Shown here one piece after another: positions 33,101-41,800 of a stretch of 64,000 nucleotides of DNA. Numbering within the stretch: the first letter of the stretch is position 1; every line of letters begins with the position of its first letter. A program made the translations under genes and the position numbers. Location of the stretch: assembly GCF_000526155.1 (NCBI RefSeq), contig NZ_JAFN01000001.1:2257014-2321013 (forward strand). The letters are read 5' to 3'. The notes beneath the pieces are model-generated. The model did not search any database, was not told the origin of the DNA, and was given only the letters and a program-made list of their open reading frames with translations. This DNA is from Deferrisoma camini S3R1. GTDB taxonomy: Bacteria; Desulfobacterota; Deferrisomatia; Deferrisomatales; Deferrisomataceae.

Positions 33101-35074
33101 GGCATTGTTCGTGGAGTCCTCGCCCGCATGGCAGGTGCGGCACGGGTAGTTCTTCTGGGGCGCCGTGGGGTTGTCGTGGGCGTAGTGGTTGCCGCCGTCC
33201 GGATTGGAGGAAAGCGAGTTCAGGTGACAAGCCTCGCACTCCTCCCCGGTGTCGCCGATCTCCCAAGTCCCACCGTTGGCCGGATACCCGTTCCGGGTCG
33301 TCTCGGTGCTGGCCGTGGTCTTGTATGCGTCGATCCACACGGGCGCGGATCGCGTGGTCTGGCCCCCGTCCCCCTTCCCCGTGATCCCGATCGTAGGGTC
33401 GTCAGGGTTGTGGCAGGTCAGGTTCGAGCACGTGTTCGTGCCGGTGTCGTAGGTGCCGTCCGGGTTGAACGCAGGGTTGAACGCCACCTCCACGTTGGCC
33501 GAGGGCACGGCGGTGCCCTGGTCCGAGCCCCACCCGCTCTGGTTGTGGTTGTTCCCGTAGTGGCACTCGGAACACCCGTAGCCCATCTTGTTCACGTGGG
33601 TGTCGTGCACCCCCACGGCGTCCGGGTTGTCGGGGTGGGTGTCCGACGCGCTCGGAGGAAACCCATGGCACGTGTCGCAGGCCTGGGCCGCGGCAAAATT
33701 CGTAGACGAGCTGTGCCCGTCGTGGCAGCCGGTGCCCGAGGCGCAGGTGGTGGAGGTCAGCGGCCCCCCCAGGTGGTTGGTGCCCCCCGCGCCGTTGTCG
33801 TTGAGGCTCTGGCCCGAGGGAATGGCACTGTGGCACGCGGTGTTGTCACAGGTTCCGTTCGTTGCCCCGAAAAGGTACCAGTCGCCGTTGTATTTGACGT
33901 CGTCGTCGGGGAGCTGGGTGTCCTCCCCTGCCAGCATACGGCGGATCATGGTGTCGTTCTGGAAGGTGGAGTCCGCGGCCGTAGTGCCGTGCTGGTCGTG
34001 GCAGTCGAGGCATCCGGCGCTGCGGCCGGTGCCGGCGTCACCCCCGTCTGCCGGAGTGGGCGTGTGGGGAGCGTGGCCGGCGTGGCAGTGCCGGCAGTTG
34101 GAGTAGAAGTTGGTGCCGAAGGAGGACGTGCCGGCCGTGGTGTCCTCGGCCAGGGTGGCCTTGAGCCGGGGCGCGGGATCGAACACCCCGTCCCCGTCCA
34201 CGTCGTGGGACAGCTCGTGGCAGGTGTCGCATCCGACCCCCATTTTTCCGTGGCCGTACAGGCCGTAGTTGTCCGTCAGCCCGCCGTTCTCGTCCTTGGT
34301 GTGACACACGTCGCACTCGGTGAGATTGACGGTCTGATTGGTGGCCGGCTGGCCCGAGTGGCCCGAGGTGTTCTGGAGCACCAGAAGACGCTCCCCGTCC
34401 ACCGAGTTGTGCTTGCCGTGGCACCGGGTGCAGTAGATCGGATTCTCGGCCACGGCCACGTCGTTCAGGGTGATCTTCGTATTGTCGGCCCCGTGGGCCG
34501 GGGGCGCGGAGTAGCCGTTGAGGGTCGTGCCGGTGGCGCTGTGGCAGTTGGTGTTCTGGCAGGTCTTGGTGGAGAGCTCCGCGTCGGAGAGGTCCGCAGG
34601 GTTTCCGATCAGGGTCGTGTTCACGGCCAGGGTGGTCTGGGACGCGTCCACCCCGTGGATGTTGGCGTTTCCGGCCCCGTCCGCGGTCATGCCGGACACG
34701 GTGTGGCAGTCGAGGCAGTCGAAGGCCGTGGAGTCCTGGGCGAACGTGCCCTTGGTCACGTCCACCGGGTGCTTCGACAACGACGTGGCGTCGAAGTCGT
34801 GGTACACGCCCTTCATCCGGTCGCGGTTCTGCACGGATACGGCGTTCTCCTCGTGGCAGAACAGGCACCGAACCGTGGGATCGGTGTCGGTGATGCCCAG
34901 ATCGATGGTCTTCTGCGATGCCCTCAACAGATGGGTCCCGGCGACCATCTTCCCCGCGCTCACGGCATGGCAGTCGTAGCACAGGGCCCCCGGCGGATAA
35001 TGGGTGGCCAGGGCCGGCCCGGCCCACAGCATCCACCCCACCACGATGGCTCCGACCCAAAATCTTCGACTCAT
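27149..35074 (-). CDS. Giant multihaem c-type cytochrome (about 57 haem sites)
   Basis: 2641 residues; ATG with GAGG eight bases upstream. Signal MSRRFWVGAIVVGWMLWAGPALA; the mature start is THYPPG. By eye I count about 46 CxxCH sites, eight CX4CH (for example CQNTNCH, CDNTACH, CTTLYCH), one CX5CH (CASGTGCH) and two CX6CH (CSYTGTGCH, CAPSLTGCH). The CX4CH sites usually precede a CxxCH by ~30-40 residues, then NAHxKH. This is the 'CxxxxCH...CXXCH' unit defined in Geobacter sulfurreducens cytochromes. The role is predicted extracellular or outer-membrane electron transfer. N-terminal residues 1-~420 are closely similar to 38829-43823. The last ~100 residues have a CLDTNHN...NCHRR pair with no plausible haem spacing. 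Confidence 0.93.
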   Translation of the reverse strand: MSRRFWVGAIVVGWMLWAGPALATHYPPGALCYDCHAVSAGKMVAGTHLLRASQKTIDLGITDTDPTVRCLFCHEENAVSVQNRDRMKGVYHDFDATSLSKHPVDVTKGTFAQDSTAFDCLDCHTVSGMTADGAGNANIHGVDASQTTLAVNTTLIGNPADLSDAELSTKTCQNTNCHSATGTTLNGYSAPPAHGADNTKITLNDVAVAENPIYCTRCHGKHNSVDGERLLVLQNTSGHSGQPATNQTVNLTECDVCHTKDENGGLTDNYGLYGHGKMGVGCDTCHELSHDVDGDGVFDPAPRLKATLAEDTTAGTSSFGTNFYSNCRHCHAGHAPHTPTPADGGDAGTGRSAGCLDCHDQHGTTAADSTFQNDTMIRRMLAGEDTQLPDDDVKYNGDWYLFGATNGTCDNTACHSAIPSGQSLNDNGAGGTNHLGGPLTSTTCASGTGCHDGHSSSTNFAAAQACDTCHGFPPSASDTHPDNPDAVGVHDTHVNKMGYGCSECHYGNNHNQSGWGSDQGTAVPSANVEVAFNPAFNPDGTYDTGTNTCSNLTCHNPDDPTIGITGKGDGGQTTRSAPVWIDAYKTTASTETTRNGYPANGGTWEIGDTGEECEACHLNSLSSNPDGGNHYAHDNPTAPQKNYPCRTCHAGEDSTNNAYSPDHAKGSLTDPALVNFDLSQAGLPVTGTETFTNASSTCTNVYCHGATLNNGGVTQSPVWTDDTTGDCGTCHGVFGDPANASVPEKAVTSNNHPTHYTAAHGPAIVEGHGGTAPGCSSCHNSIADFSADCSPCHGSGSEGALGPGATTPSPTHVDGNVDFVGDVQLAATSACDNCHSTASINGQVGRDLAKSYWATTNTIPCVNCHNGTDPGTSLADGTGRTAPDVLGDDTTYGAEVTGHNLASGTYAGSGNPAAAKVCDDCHDTASTHVNNADDTTFAGNRLRATVNTVATGSTVSGLCGACHQTTVGTPAQAQVSSHGNLNTSFTSGTTHDANAESFAYNCEACHEPHGLTQNTGGNANIYMIRPSVEIKNYSEPTTGADRTTTVSVVFEAKTGTNSFDDGLTQNDNMCVACHIDANRPGSSTAMTNTDGNHIELNDYTSNEQGNDCTGCHSHDYDSDAGGTADGFMPLQCDGCHGFPPATNAHAKHVTTAGFDCGKCHQNAGTHNETGVTNATEFNNLMSTSPGTIRNNVDVVFDALNPNGTYSLAKGSRPNDTTTYGTCTTLYCHGDDAATFPANNGGSDTTPEWNNASTGACGTCHGATAAVPPRSNAHLKHTSANEYGYGCNLCHVATTPDGSTLNYPTHANGAAEVAFDTSDPRLDANSTYNGDTAVGSGYGACTQTYCHSQGNDRVPPFGEFTYTRQKGVSGTWTPITWDNPNGSCSKCHGSRPDYADLQDIDGTPKGNKHEKHVGENLYSDCGACHYTTVKGKGGGFNPATHVNMQYNVDVDPALTTADLGYFTFTAGTGGVNGTCSTANCHGGRSNVAWDYDVATNGNFTCDVCHATTGGAAATADVNDFLWDNTGAQSKINQTDYNSSGHGAKGLACAACHDSTVPHNSYTQALQPHTLDGTNPFRLKDQDTGTAGVQFSCSYTGTGCHASGTIGPATGLDISTFKTHSSAEMSNSGYTPKYTWSFAPECVNCHDPHGDGSNLSMVQRELYDKAQFGLPAGPPPAEPTEQTGLAFTDDTTGQSTAGTSYADSDAPYSSICQECHEGTPGTDTPYVFVDDTSASGGSHPGGTGNPGDCSDCHPHNKAFSPSCTGCHGDPAAGTYWPDGTATPDRAGRHAKHISRIAGKLGYASPYTDAQQKEMCAYCHEDPRGSSFATLHNNGTANVTGYVDPIWTTIVVGTESTDTDAAYDNVADTCATVDCHNNKLTTDNTFGWYDTGTSTCTMCHTPGGHAGGFANPTTGLHDVVPTVSGVQHDDSFPYNGGTSTADCTTCHTTTPSSAHMDGTADLSAPTIQFAADVGFTDGTPPTCAPSLTGCHLEQTVGESWSRLWHENAAATTGAECAGCHGDWTNGWNAGVTHRTDSGPRAHATGTNYECKDCHALEASTGYMFTSGTGDWNQASGETSNHGNAQITLNSNGTSFARDGAGLSGCSACHAAYDGAVPGKHSFVTTAWTLETVSGDVPSVNCGSCHDDGGASGAPQVNATSSHTDADGAGTTWAAGDCSACHKGHVGAAGGVDIPLPPTSWNNRSDGSGQNLNMQTQLGIDYTSHGGIHLGGSATSGTTEAEICWNCHDSNGVSEWGVNNNANTGGLSYDYGSLDVSNWTIATWTSAVPEFSYKTAAIQSTHSVNFTNGTAAVSGTPYATGGMSETVDNVADIRCSYCHDVHDLNKASGDTVSGQPYLRGTWKGNPYNEDGAPQSSMDGNWTGTNRYGFVPRGSADPNNNNGVGGYWIDQNSGNPNNGETLSTTAGLCTLCHGTDVDNMDYTTGEGLWVGTNGHSNAVIGGTGAQAVNIFRNTWRGGNAKPAGSGSDQSMGLAEETGRGYSYRGSWGYGYNPPTNPASRAYAYKSFEWGTSAGGSTPKIATGTVELTVDDTTLQIQFHTFNCGKCHNPHASRLPKLMITNCLDTNHNTWQDLYQIDTNSGSLTNGERLANWTTSQNCHRRGPAEATGAGGSGTKYGPGWNKVTPW

Positions 35075-35097
35075 CGACTCTGCCTCGGTTGGTTGAA

Positions 35098-35196
35098 TCG
35101 GTGACGAGTGATCCGTGACGGGTGACTGGTGATCCGTGACGCGTGACGGGTGACGTTCCCCCGTCCCAACGTCCTAACGTCCCAACGTCCCCACGT
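35098..35196. repeat. GTGAYSS and GTCCYAAC repeat tracts between cytochrome and Big gene
   Basis: 35098-35157 holds GTGACGAGTGATCCGTGACGG-like 7-bp units. 35164-35196 holds CGTCCCAAC/CGTCCTAAC units that cover the stop codon of the second Big protein. The arrangement is the same as at 23885-23953, so it was either duplicated with the gene pair or reinvaded both sites. Confidence 0.8.
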
Positions 35197-38100
35197 ACTC
35201 GTCCTTCCACACGTCCTCGTCGATCTCCACGTACCCCAGGGTGTCGCCCAGCTCCACCCGGTCCCGCCGGTGCTTCACCCGCCGCACGAACACCCCCTTC
35301 TCAGGGGCCGTGAGCGTCCAGCTGGCCTTCCGGCCTTCCAGGATCACGATCGGCTCCCCCTTCTCCACCTCGTCCCCTGGCTCCACCAGCCACTCGGACA
35401 CCTTGATGCGGTCCCGCTCCTGCCGCTCCTCCAGCCGCGGCACGAACACCGTCCCGTAGATCCGCCGCAACTCTGCGTCCGTCGGCTCCCGGCTCGTGTG
35501 CCGCGCCTCCACGACCACCGTGCCCGGCCGCCGCCCCGCCCGAAACACCACCCGCGCCTCCCCGTTCCGGTCTGTCAGCACCGTGGCCGGCCCCACCTCC
35601 CCATCGCCCCGCAGCACCGTGAACGCCACCGGCACCTCGTGGTTCGGGTTGCCGTGGATGTCCGTTACCCGCACCGAAAGCCCCGTCTCGCTTCGGCCGT
35701 CCGCCGGAAGCCGCTCGGCCTCCGCCACCAGGTCGATCTTGGCCGGGGCGTCGCTCATCAGGACGATCTGCACCGATCCCGTCACTCCCCACTCCTTGGC
35801 CGATGCCGTGATCGTGACCGTGCCGATCGCGGTACCCGCCCGGTACTCGGCCTCGGCCAACCCCCGCCCGTCCGTGCGCCCCCCCCGCAGCACCCTAAGC
35901 CGCCCGTTGTCGTTCCCCAGCGCAAACCGAACCCGCGCCCCCTCGATGGGGTTCCCCTGAAGGTCCAGCAGCAGGGCCTTGATCCGGCTCGTCGAGCGGC
36001 CGTCCGCCGTGAGCTTCGCCGGCTCCGCCGTCACCCGCAGCACCGCCCGGTCCTCCATGCCCTTCCGCGCCCGGGGTACAAGCTCGATCGCCACCGTGGA
36101 GGCCACGTAGGTGTGGAGCCACCCCGCGCCCACGTCCCCCGTGGTCAGGTCCTTGGCGACGATCAGCGCGGTCTTCGCCGCAAACCCCGCCGTGTAGGTC
36201 GCCGTCACCTCACCAAACGCGTCCGTCACCCCCCCCCAGCGCACCTCCACGTCGTCGGCGTCCTCCATGCGGGCTTCCTTGCCCTCGATCCGTCCCCCGC
36301 CCACCACGCCCGTGTACTCGCTCGTGGTCGACAGTGTCAGCGCCAGCTCGTGCCCCGACACCTCGTCCCCGTTGGCGTCCACGGCCTTGGCCACGAGCCG
36401 GGTGGTGCTCTTCCGGTCCGCCGGCAAGAGCGTGTCCCGCGCCGTCACCACGAGCCGCACCCGGGTGTCGAAGCTCACCGGCCGACCCGCCGCCTGGGTG
36501 GTCTCGTTCCCGGCGTCGTCCGCCAGCCGCACCATCACCGGCACCTCGGTGCCCTCGTCGTCCCACTCCACGGTGTAGGCGCCCCGGTAGGTCCCCGGCT
36601 CCACCTCGGTCATCGGGACGTCCGCGGCCACGCCCTCGATGGAGAACGAGGCGTACCCTCCCGCCTCCCCCTTCATCGTCACCGTGAGCACGTCCCCCGC
36701 CACCAGCCTCCCGCTGAAGCCCGCCACCGAGAAGAAGTCGTTCTCCGCCGATGCGATCACCGGCGGGGTCGTGTCGTTCAGGGCGTCCAGGCCCACCACC
36801 GCGAGCTCCGGCCCCGCACGCTCCGACGACCCGTAGGCGTCGGCCACGTGCACCACCACCCGGTGCAGCGTCTTGGTCGGGCCCACGTCCGCGTCGGTCA
36901 CGGTGTAGGTGCCCGTGTACCGGCCCGTGCGCCCCGCCTCCGTCAGGGGAAGACCCGCCGCCAGGGTGCCGAGATCCGCCGTCACGGTGGCCCCGCTCTG
37001 GCCCGTCACCGTGATCGTTACGTTCTCGCCGGGCTTCACCGGTTTTCCGAAGGGCTCCATCGTGACCCCGGTGATGGCCGGGCCTTCGCCCGCAACCGCC
37101 TCGGCCGAAACGATGTCGCTCGCCTCGCTTCGGTTCCCCGCCCGGTCCACCGCCACCACGGCGTAACGGTATTCCAGCCCCGCCACCACGGCGGTGTCCG
37201 TGAACGAGAGCTTCCGGATGCTCTCGTAGGGATCGGCAGACAGATCCGGGTCGGCCCCCTCGCCCCGATAGATCTCGTAGTGGTCCACGTCGGCCGAAGG
37301 GCTCGCCTCCCACGTGACCTCGATCTCCCCCGGCCACGGTGACGTGGCCAGGATCCGCCCCGCCGGCACGGGGTCCGGAGCCGTGGTGTCGATCGTGATT
37401 GTCGGGCCTTCTAGGCTCGCCGCCTCGCCCGTGGCCGGATCCGTGAGGGTGCCCATGAGGGCGAAGGAGCCGTTCGCACCCTCCGGCACGGCCACCTTGC
37501 CCACGTACACACCGTCGTCCACCTCGGTCATGGCCACCTCGGCGGCCAGCCCCTCGATCGTGAACGTGGCCGTCTTGTCCGCCGCGCCCCGCAGGGTCAC
37601 GCCGATCTCCTGGCCTGCGCCGTAGAGCGCCTTCTCCGCCCCCAGCTCCGCCACCGCGAGGTCCGCCACGGTCACCGTGACCTCGGGCGGGTATTTGCTC
37701 TCCACGTCCCCGCCCCTGCCGTCGCCGAACACGGCCGTCACCGAGTAGCGGTAGGTCTTCCCCTGCTCCGCCGTGGTGTCGGTAAAGGTCAGGTCGTACA
37801 CCCGTTCCGGCGTGAGCTTCTCGAATCGACCCGCCCCTTCTCGCCGGTACACCCAGTACCCTTGGTTCACCCCCCGCTTCTCTGGCGGCTCCCACGTGAG
37901 CTCCACCCCCTCCGGCCCCACCGACGCCCGCAGGTCCCGGGGGTCGTACTCCGGCCCGTGCACCGCCGAAACCGGCACCGCCGCCTCCCCCACCGCGATC
38001 ACGAAGTTGTCCAGCACCGCGTTGGCCAGCGGTGAGGTCGCCTCTTCGTCCCCAGGGCTCCAGTTGATCCCGAACCGGAGGGTCTTCGCCCGCTCCAGCA

Positions 38101-38773
38101 GGTCCCCGAAACGGTGCGGCACGTAACGCGGCGGCCGGCCCTCCCGAACCTCCACCTGGTTCGTGACCTGCCGGGGATCCGGATCGATATCTTTTTGCAC
38201 CGCGTCGTAGAACTTGGGTGTCGTGTCCTGGAGCCGGCCGTTCACGTACAGCTCGTACTTCGAGGCATCGTCGTCCCATGTCAGTTCCACGTGGATCCAC
38301 TGCCCCGCCTCCACCGGCTCGTCCAGCAGGATCCACGGGCTCCACCACCCGATTCCCTCTTCGAAGTACGGCCCTCCCGTCAAACGAAGCATCGGCAGGG
38401 TTGGATCGTAAACCGATGTCCAGTCGATCTGGACAAGTAGCAGCTTTTGGCCAGCCGCATCCTCCAGCAAAAACACGCTGCGTTGGTCTCTCTCCAGATC
38501 CGCATCCACACGCTGAAGATCAAACGCAATCACCCCCCGGGCAGCCCTCTGGAACGGGACCCGCCTCTCTACCCGCACAGGGTTCCGGACTCGAAAATTG
38601 GTGCCCGGGTAGGACCACCCTTCTCCGTCCCACCCCTTCACCGTACCCGCCGCCTCCACCTTCTCGAACCCTTCCCGCACCGCCTCCGAGGCCGGCACGG
38701 CCTGGGCCAGCATCAACAGGCCCAGACACAAGAGAGCCAGCGCGATCCCTTTTGAGCATCCTTGCTTCTTCAT
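35174..38773 (-). CDS. Giant secreted Big/FN3 protein with C-terminal lipoyl-like domain (paralogue)
   Basis: 1199 residues from ATG 38773, chosen for AGGAG seven bases upstream and signal MKKQGCSKGIALALLCLGLLMLAQAVPA; the frame runs to 38827. An N-terminal lectin-like region (VREGFEKVEAAGTVKGW ... DPTLPMLRLTGGPYFEEG) differs from 23932-27126. An extra FN3-like module (DLRASVGPEGVELTWEPPEKRG) follows. From ~400 to the end the two proteins share Big/FN3/Big_1 modules. The C-terminal lipoyl-like domain has WLVEPGDEVEKGEPIVILEGRKASWTL, with Lys1149 at the modified position. It is encoded 55 bases after the 38829-43823 cytochrome, mirroring the other pair. It is predicted to be surface-exposed. 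Confidence 0.85.
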   Translation of the reverse strand: MKKQGCSKGIALALLCLGLLMLAQAVPASEAVREGFEKVEAAGTVKGWDGEGWSYPGTNFRVRNPVRVERRVPFQRAARGVIAFDLQRVDADLERDQRSVFLLEDAAGQKLLLVQIDWTSVYDPTLPMLRLTGGPYFEEGIGWWSPWILLDEPVEAGQWIHVELTWDDDASKYELYVNGRLQDTTPKFYDAVQKDIDPDPRQVTNQVEVREGRPPRYVPHRFGDLLERAKTLRFGINWSPGDEEATSPLANAVLDNFVIAVGEAAVPVSAVHGPEYDPRDLRASVGPEGVELTWEPPEKRGVNQGYWVYRREGAGRFEKLTPERVYDLTFTDTTAEQGKTYRYSVTAVFGDGRGGDVESKYPPEVTVTVADLAVAELGAEKALYGAGQEIGVTLRGAADKTATFTIEGLAAEVAMTEVDDGVYVGKVAVPEGANGSFALMGTLTDPATGEAASLEGPTITIDTTAPDPVPAGRILATSPWPGEIEVTWEASPSADVDHYEIYRGEGADPDLSADPYESIRKLSFTDTAVVAGLEYRYAVVAVDRAGNRSEASDIVSAEAVAGEGPAITGVTMEPFGKPVKPGENVTITVTGQSGATVTADLGTLAAGLPLTEAGRTGRYTGTYTVTDADVGPTKTLHRVVVHVADAYGSSERAGPELAVVGLDALNDTTPPVIASAENDFFSVAGFSGRLVAGDVLTVTMKGEAGGYASFSIEGVAADVPMTEVEPGTYRGAYTVEWDDEGTEVPVMVRLADDAGNETTQAAGRPVSFDTRVRLVVTARDTLLPADRKSTTRLVAKAVDANGDEVSGHELALTLSTTSEYTGVVGGGRIEGKEARMEDADDVEVRWGGVTDAFGEVTATYTAGFAAKTALIVAKDLTTGDVGAGWLHTYVASTVAIELVPRARKGMEDRAVLRVTAEPAKLTADGRSTSRIKALLLDLQGNPIEGARVRFALGNDNGRLRVLRGGRTDGRGLAEAEYRAGTAIGTVTITASAKEWGVTGSVQIVLMSDAPAKIDLVAEAERLPADGRSETGLSVRVTDIHGNPNHEVPVAFTVLRGDGEVGPATVLTDRNGEARVVFRAGRRPGTVVVEARHTSREPTDAELRRIYGTVFVPRLEERQERDRIKVSEWLVEPGDEVEKGEPIVILEGRKASWTLTAPEKGVFVRRVKHRRDRVELGDTLGYVEIDEDVWKDEYVGTLGR

Positions 38774-38828
38774 CGTTGTACTCCTGGAGCGGTCGGCTCC
38801 AGTGCGCCTCACCCGCATCGATTCCACC

Positions 38829-41800
38829 TCACTGCTGCGGCGCCAGCCGGTTCCACCCCGTGCTGTTGCTCTCTTTCCGGTGGCAGTTGTTCGCCTGCTG
38901 GATGCTCGGGTCCGAGTTCACCGTGCTCCAGTTGCTCACGTTCTTATCCAGGCAGTTCGTGATCAGAAGCGCCGGCAGCCCGGTCGCGTGGGGGCTGTGG
39001 CACTTCGAACACGTAAACTTGTGCGCCGTGGGGTTCACCCCGTCGTTGCCCACACCCCCTGCGCTGTACCACACGGAGTACTGGCTCCCCTTTGTCGTGC
39101 TCCCCGGCGTGCCGCCGTACCACCCAGTGTTCCGGGGCGGCGCGAACTCGCCACCGTTCTCCGCCGGTTTGTCGTTGCTGAAATCCCCGGCGAACGGTCC
39201 GCTGTTGTCCGCCCCGCTGTTGTTCCCGTACTCGAACACGTTCACCCCGTCCTGGTGGGCCATGAACAGCCAGGTGCTCTGCCCGCGACGGGCGTCGAAC
39301 AGGTCCACACCGTTGATTCCGGTTCCTCCGAGGGTCGAGTTGGAATGGCCGTTGGGACCCCGCCATAGGTTCGAGCCAATGTAGTAGTCCATGTTGTCCA
39401 CGTCCGAGCCGTGGCACAGCGTGCACAGCCCGGCCGTCTCGGCCAGGGTGTCGTAGTTGGGATCGTCCGTGGGCCGGCCGGAGTTGGCGTCGATGAAGTA
39501 CCCGCCCTTGTTCCGGGAGGTGGCGTCCGCCCACAGCCTGGGCACGGCGTCGCTGAAGGACAGGTTGGTCGGCTGAGTGGTGGAGAACCGGTTCCCCACA
39601 CTCAGCGGACCCGGCCCGCCGGTGGTCGGGTACGTGTAGCCGTTCAACGGCGGCATGTCCGGGGGGTAGGGGTTCCCCATCCACGTTCCCCGCAGGTGCG
39701 GCCGGCCCGACTGGGTGTCGTTCACGGCCTTGTTCAGGTCGTGCACGTCGTGGCAGTACGAACACCGGATCTGAGCGCTGCTCTCCAGGGTCTGGGCCCC
39801 CGTTGTGCGGATCACGTTGCCGTTACCGTCCACGTTGTTGGCCACGCTCGAGCCCGGGTTCGAGCCCACGGTGAAGTCCACCGAGTGCACCGACGAGATC
39901 CGCCGGCTCAGGGCGTAGCTCGGAGTGGTGTTGGGGTCGTGCTGGTAGCCGTCCTTGCGGTACATGCCGTTGCCAGACGCATCCACCCAGTAGGGGGTGA
40001 GCGTGGTCCACCCCGAGTCGGAGTACAGCCACCCGTAGTTGTACGAACCGGCCGTGTTGCCGTTCACGTCCGGGATCTGCACCACCGGCCAGCTCGTCCC
40101 GTTCGTATCCGCGTTCGTCCCCCACTCGTTGATCTGGTCGTTGGTGCCGTGGCAGTTCCAGCAGATCTCCGCCTCGGTCGTGCCGCTCGTCGCCGTGCCG
40201 CCCAGGAAGATCCCGCCGTGCTGGGTGTAGTCGATGCCCAGCTGCGTCTGCATGTTCATCGTGGTGCCCGAGCCGTCGTCCCGGTTGTTCCAGCTCGTCG
40301 GCGGCAGCGGCACCGTCACCGGGCCCGAGTGCCCCGTGTGGCACTTGTTGCACTGCGCATCCCAGTCCGTCGCCCCCGACAGGGTTTCGCCGGTCGACGC
40401 CTTCAGGTGGGAGCCGTAGACCGTGGTCTTGCCCGTGGCGCTCCCGTCCTCCCACAGCACCTGGGGCGCGTTGGGATCCGTGGTCCGATCCGTGCCGTGG
40501 CACAGCATGCACGACGCCCCGAACTCCTTGGTGTGCTTGTGGCAGTCCGTGCACCGGCTCGTGCTGTTGTGGCCGTCGCCCGAGGTGGAGGTGTAGTGGG
40601 CCGTGGTCGTGTGGCACACCTGGCAGATCCCGTCGTAGGGGGCCGCGCTCTTGGCGTAGTCCGTGCCGGTGGTGTTGTTCGTGAACGTCGGCGTCACGGT
40701 GGTCTGCGGCACCCCGTAGGTCCCGTCCGAGACCTGGGTCACCGCCCTCTGCACCATGTAGATGTTGCCGGTGCCGCCGCTCGTGCGGTCGCCGTGCGGG
40801 TCGTGGCAGTCCCAGCAGAACGCTCCGCCGTCCGTGGTCTGGTCGTGCTTGGCGCCGTAGTGGTTCGCGTCCACGTTCAGGGTGGAGTTGATGCTCGCGT
40901 ACCCCGTGCTCGCCCCGTCCGGGTCGTACCCGGACCCGGCCGTGCTGTGGCACACCAGGCACACGTCGTTCCAGCCCCCGTCCTCCGTGGTCCCCCGGCC
41001 CAGCGTCCCCTTGTTCGCCAGCCGAAACGGGTTCGCGGCCGTGCCGTGGGTCACACCGAAGTCGTGGCAGTAGCCACACCCCTCCGGGTCCGACGCCGGC
41101 CCGGAGAACGCGGCCGCCGCGTTGAGCGACACATCGTACGAGCCGGACGCCTTGCCGTGGCCCGAAAAGCCCCACTCGTCCGAGCTAAGCACGGCCGTGG
41201 TGCCGTTGTCGTACGTGAAGTCATCCACGTCCGAGGTGCCCAGGTGGCAGTCGGTGCAGCTCAGGGTGCCGCCCCAGGTGGCGCTGCCGCCCCCGTGGCA
41301 CGAGATGCTCGAGCAGCTCGTGGGCACAGTGAGATCCCCGACGGTGCTCACCGTAAAGCTCACGCCCGCGCCGGTGTCCGGTGCCAGGTCGAAGGTCACG
41401 TCCGCGTGCTGGGCTGGGGTGGTGATGCTGGTGCCCGTGGTCGTGGTCGGCTGGTGGCAGGTCTGGCAGCCGTAGTTCGAGTGCTTCGGGTGGCTGTTCT
41501 TCTTGGTGCCCGCCTCGATCGCGGTGTCGTTGGCATACGATGGGCCGAAGTCGTGGCAGGTAGAGCAGTCCACGGTGGTCGAGTCCCACGACGCCGCGAC
41601 CCGGGGGGCCGTGTTCGTTCCGTTGAACGGGGCCGTCCGATCGAGCCCCTGGCTGTGGCAGTAGGTGTTCGAGCACGCCCCGTACCCCGAGCCCACCGCC
41701 GCGTCGCCTGCATAGGCGCTGTTCGCGTCCAGCCGGGCTTCGGCCGTGTCGAAGGCCACGTCGGCCTGGCCGTTCACGTGGGCCGGGTAGATAACGCTCA

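Noticed and set aside
32378-35104. Very long open frame on the plus strand (908 residues) opposite the giant cytochrome
   Set aside because: It is the complement of a strong cytochrome frame in GC-rich DNA. Composition is Val/Arg/Gly-rich with no domain, and similar shadows lie opposite all large genes here.
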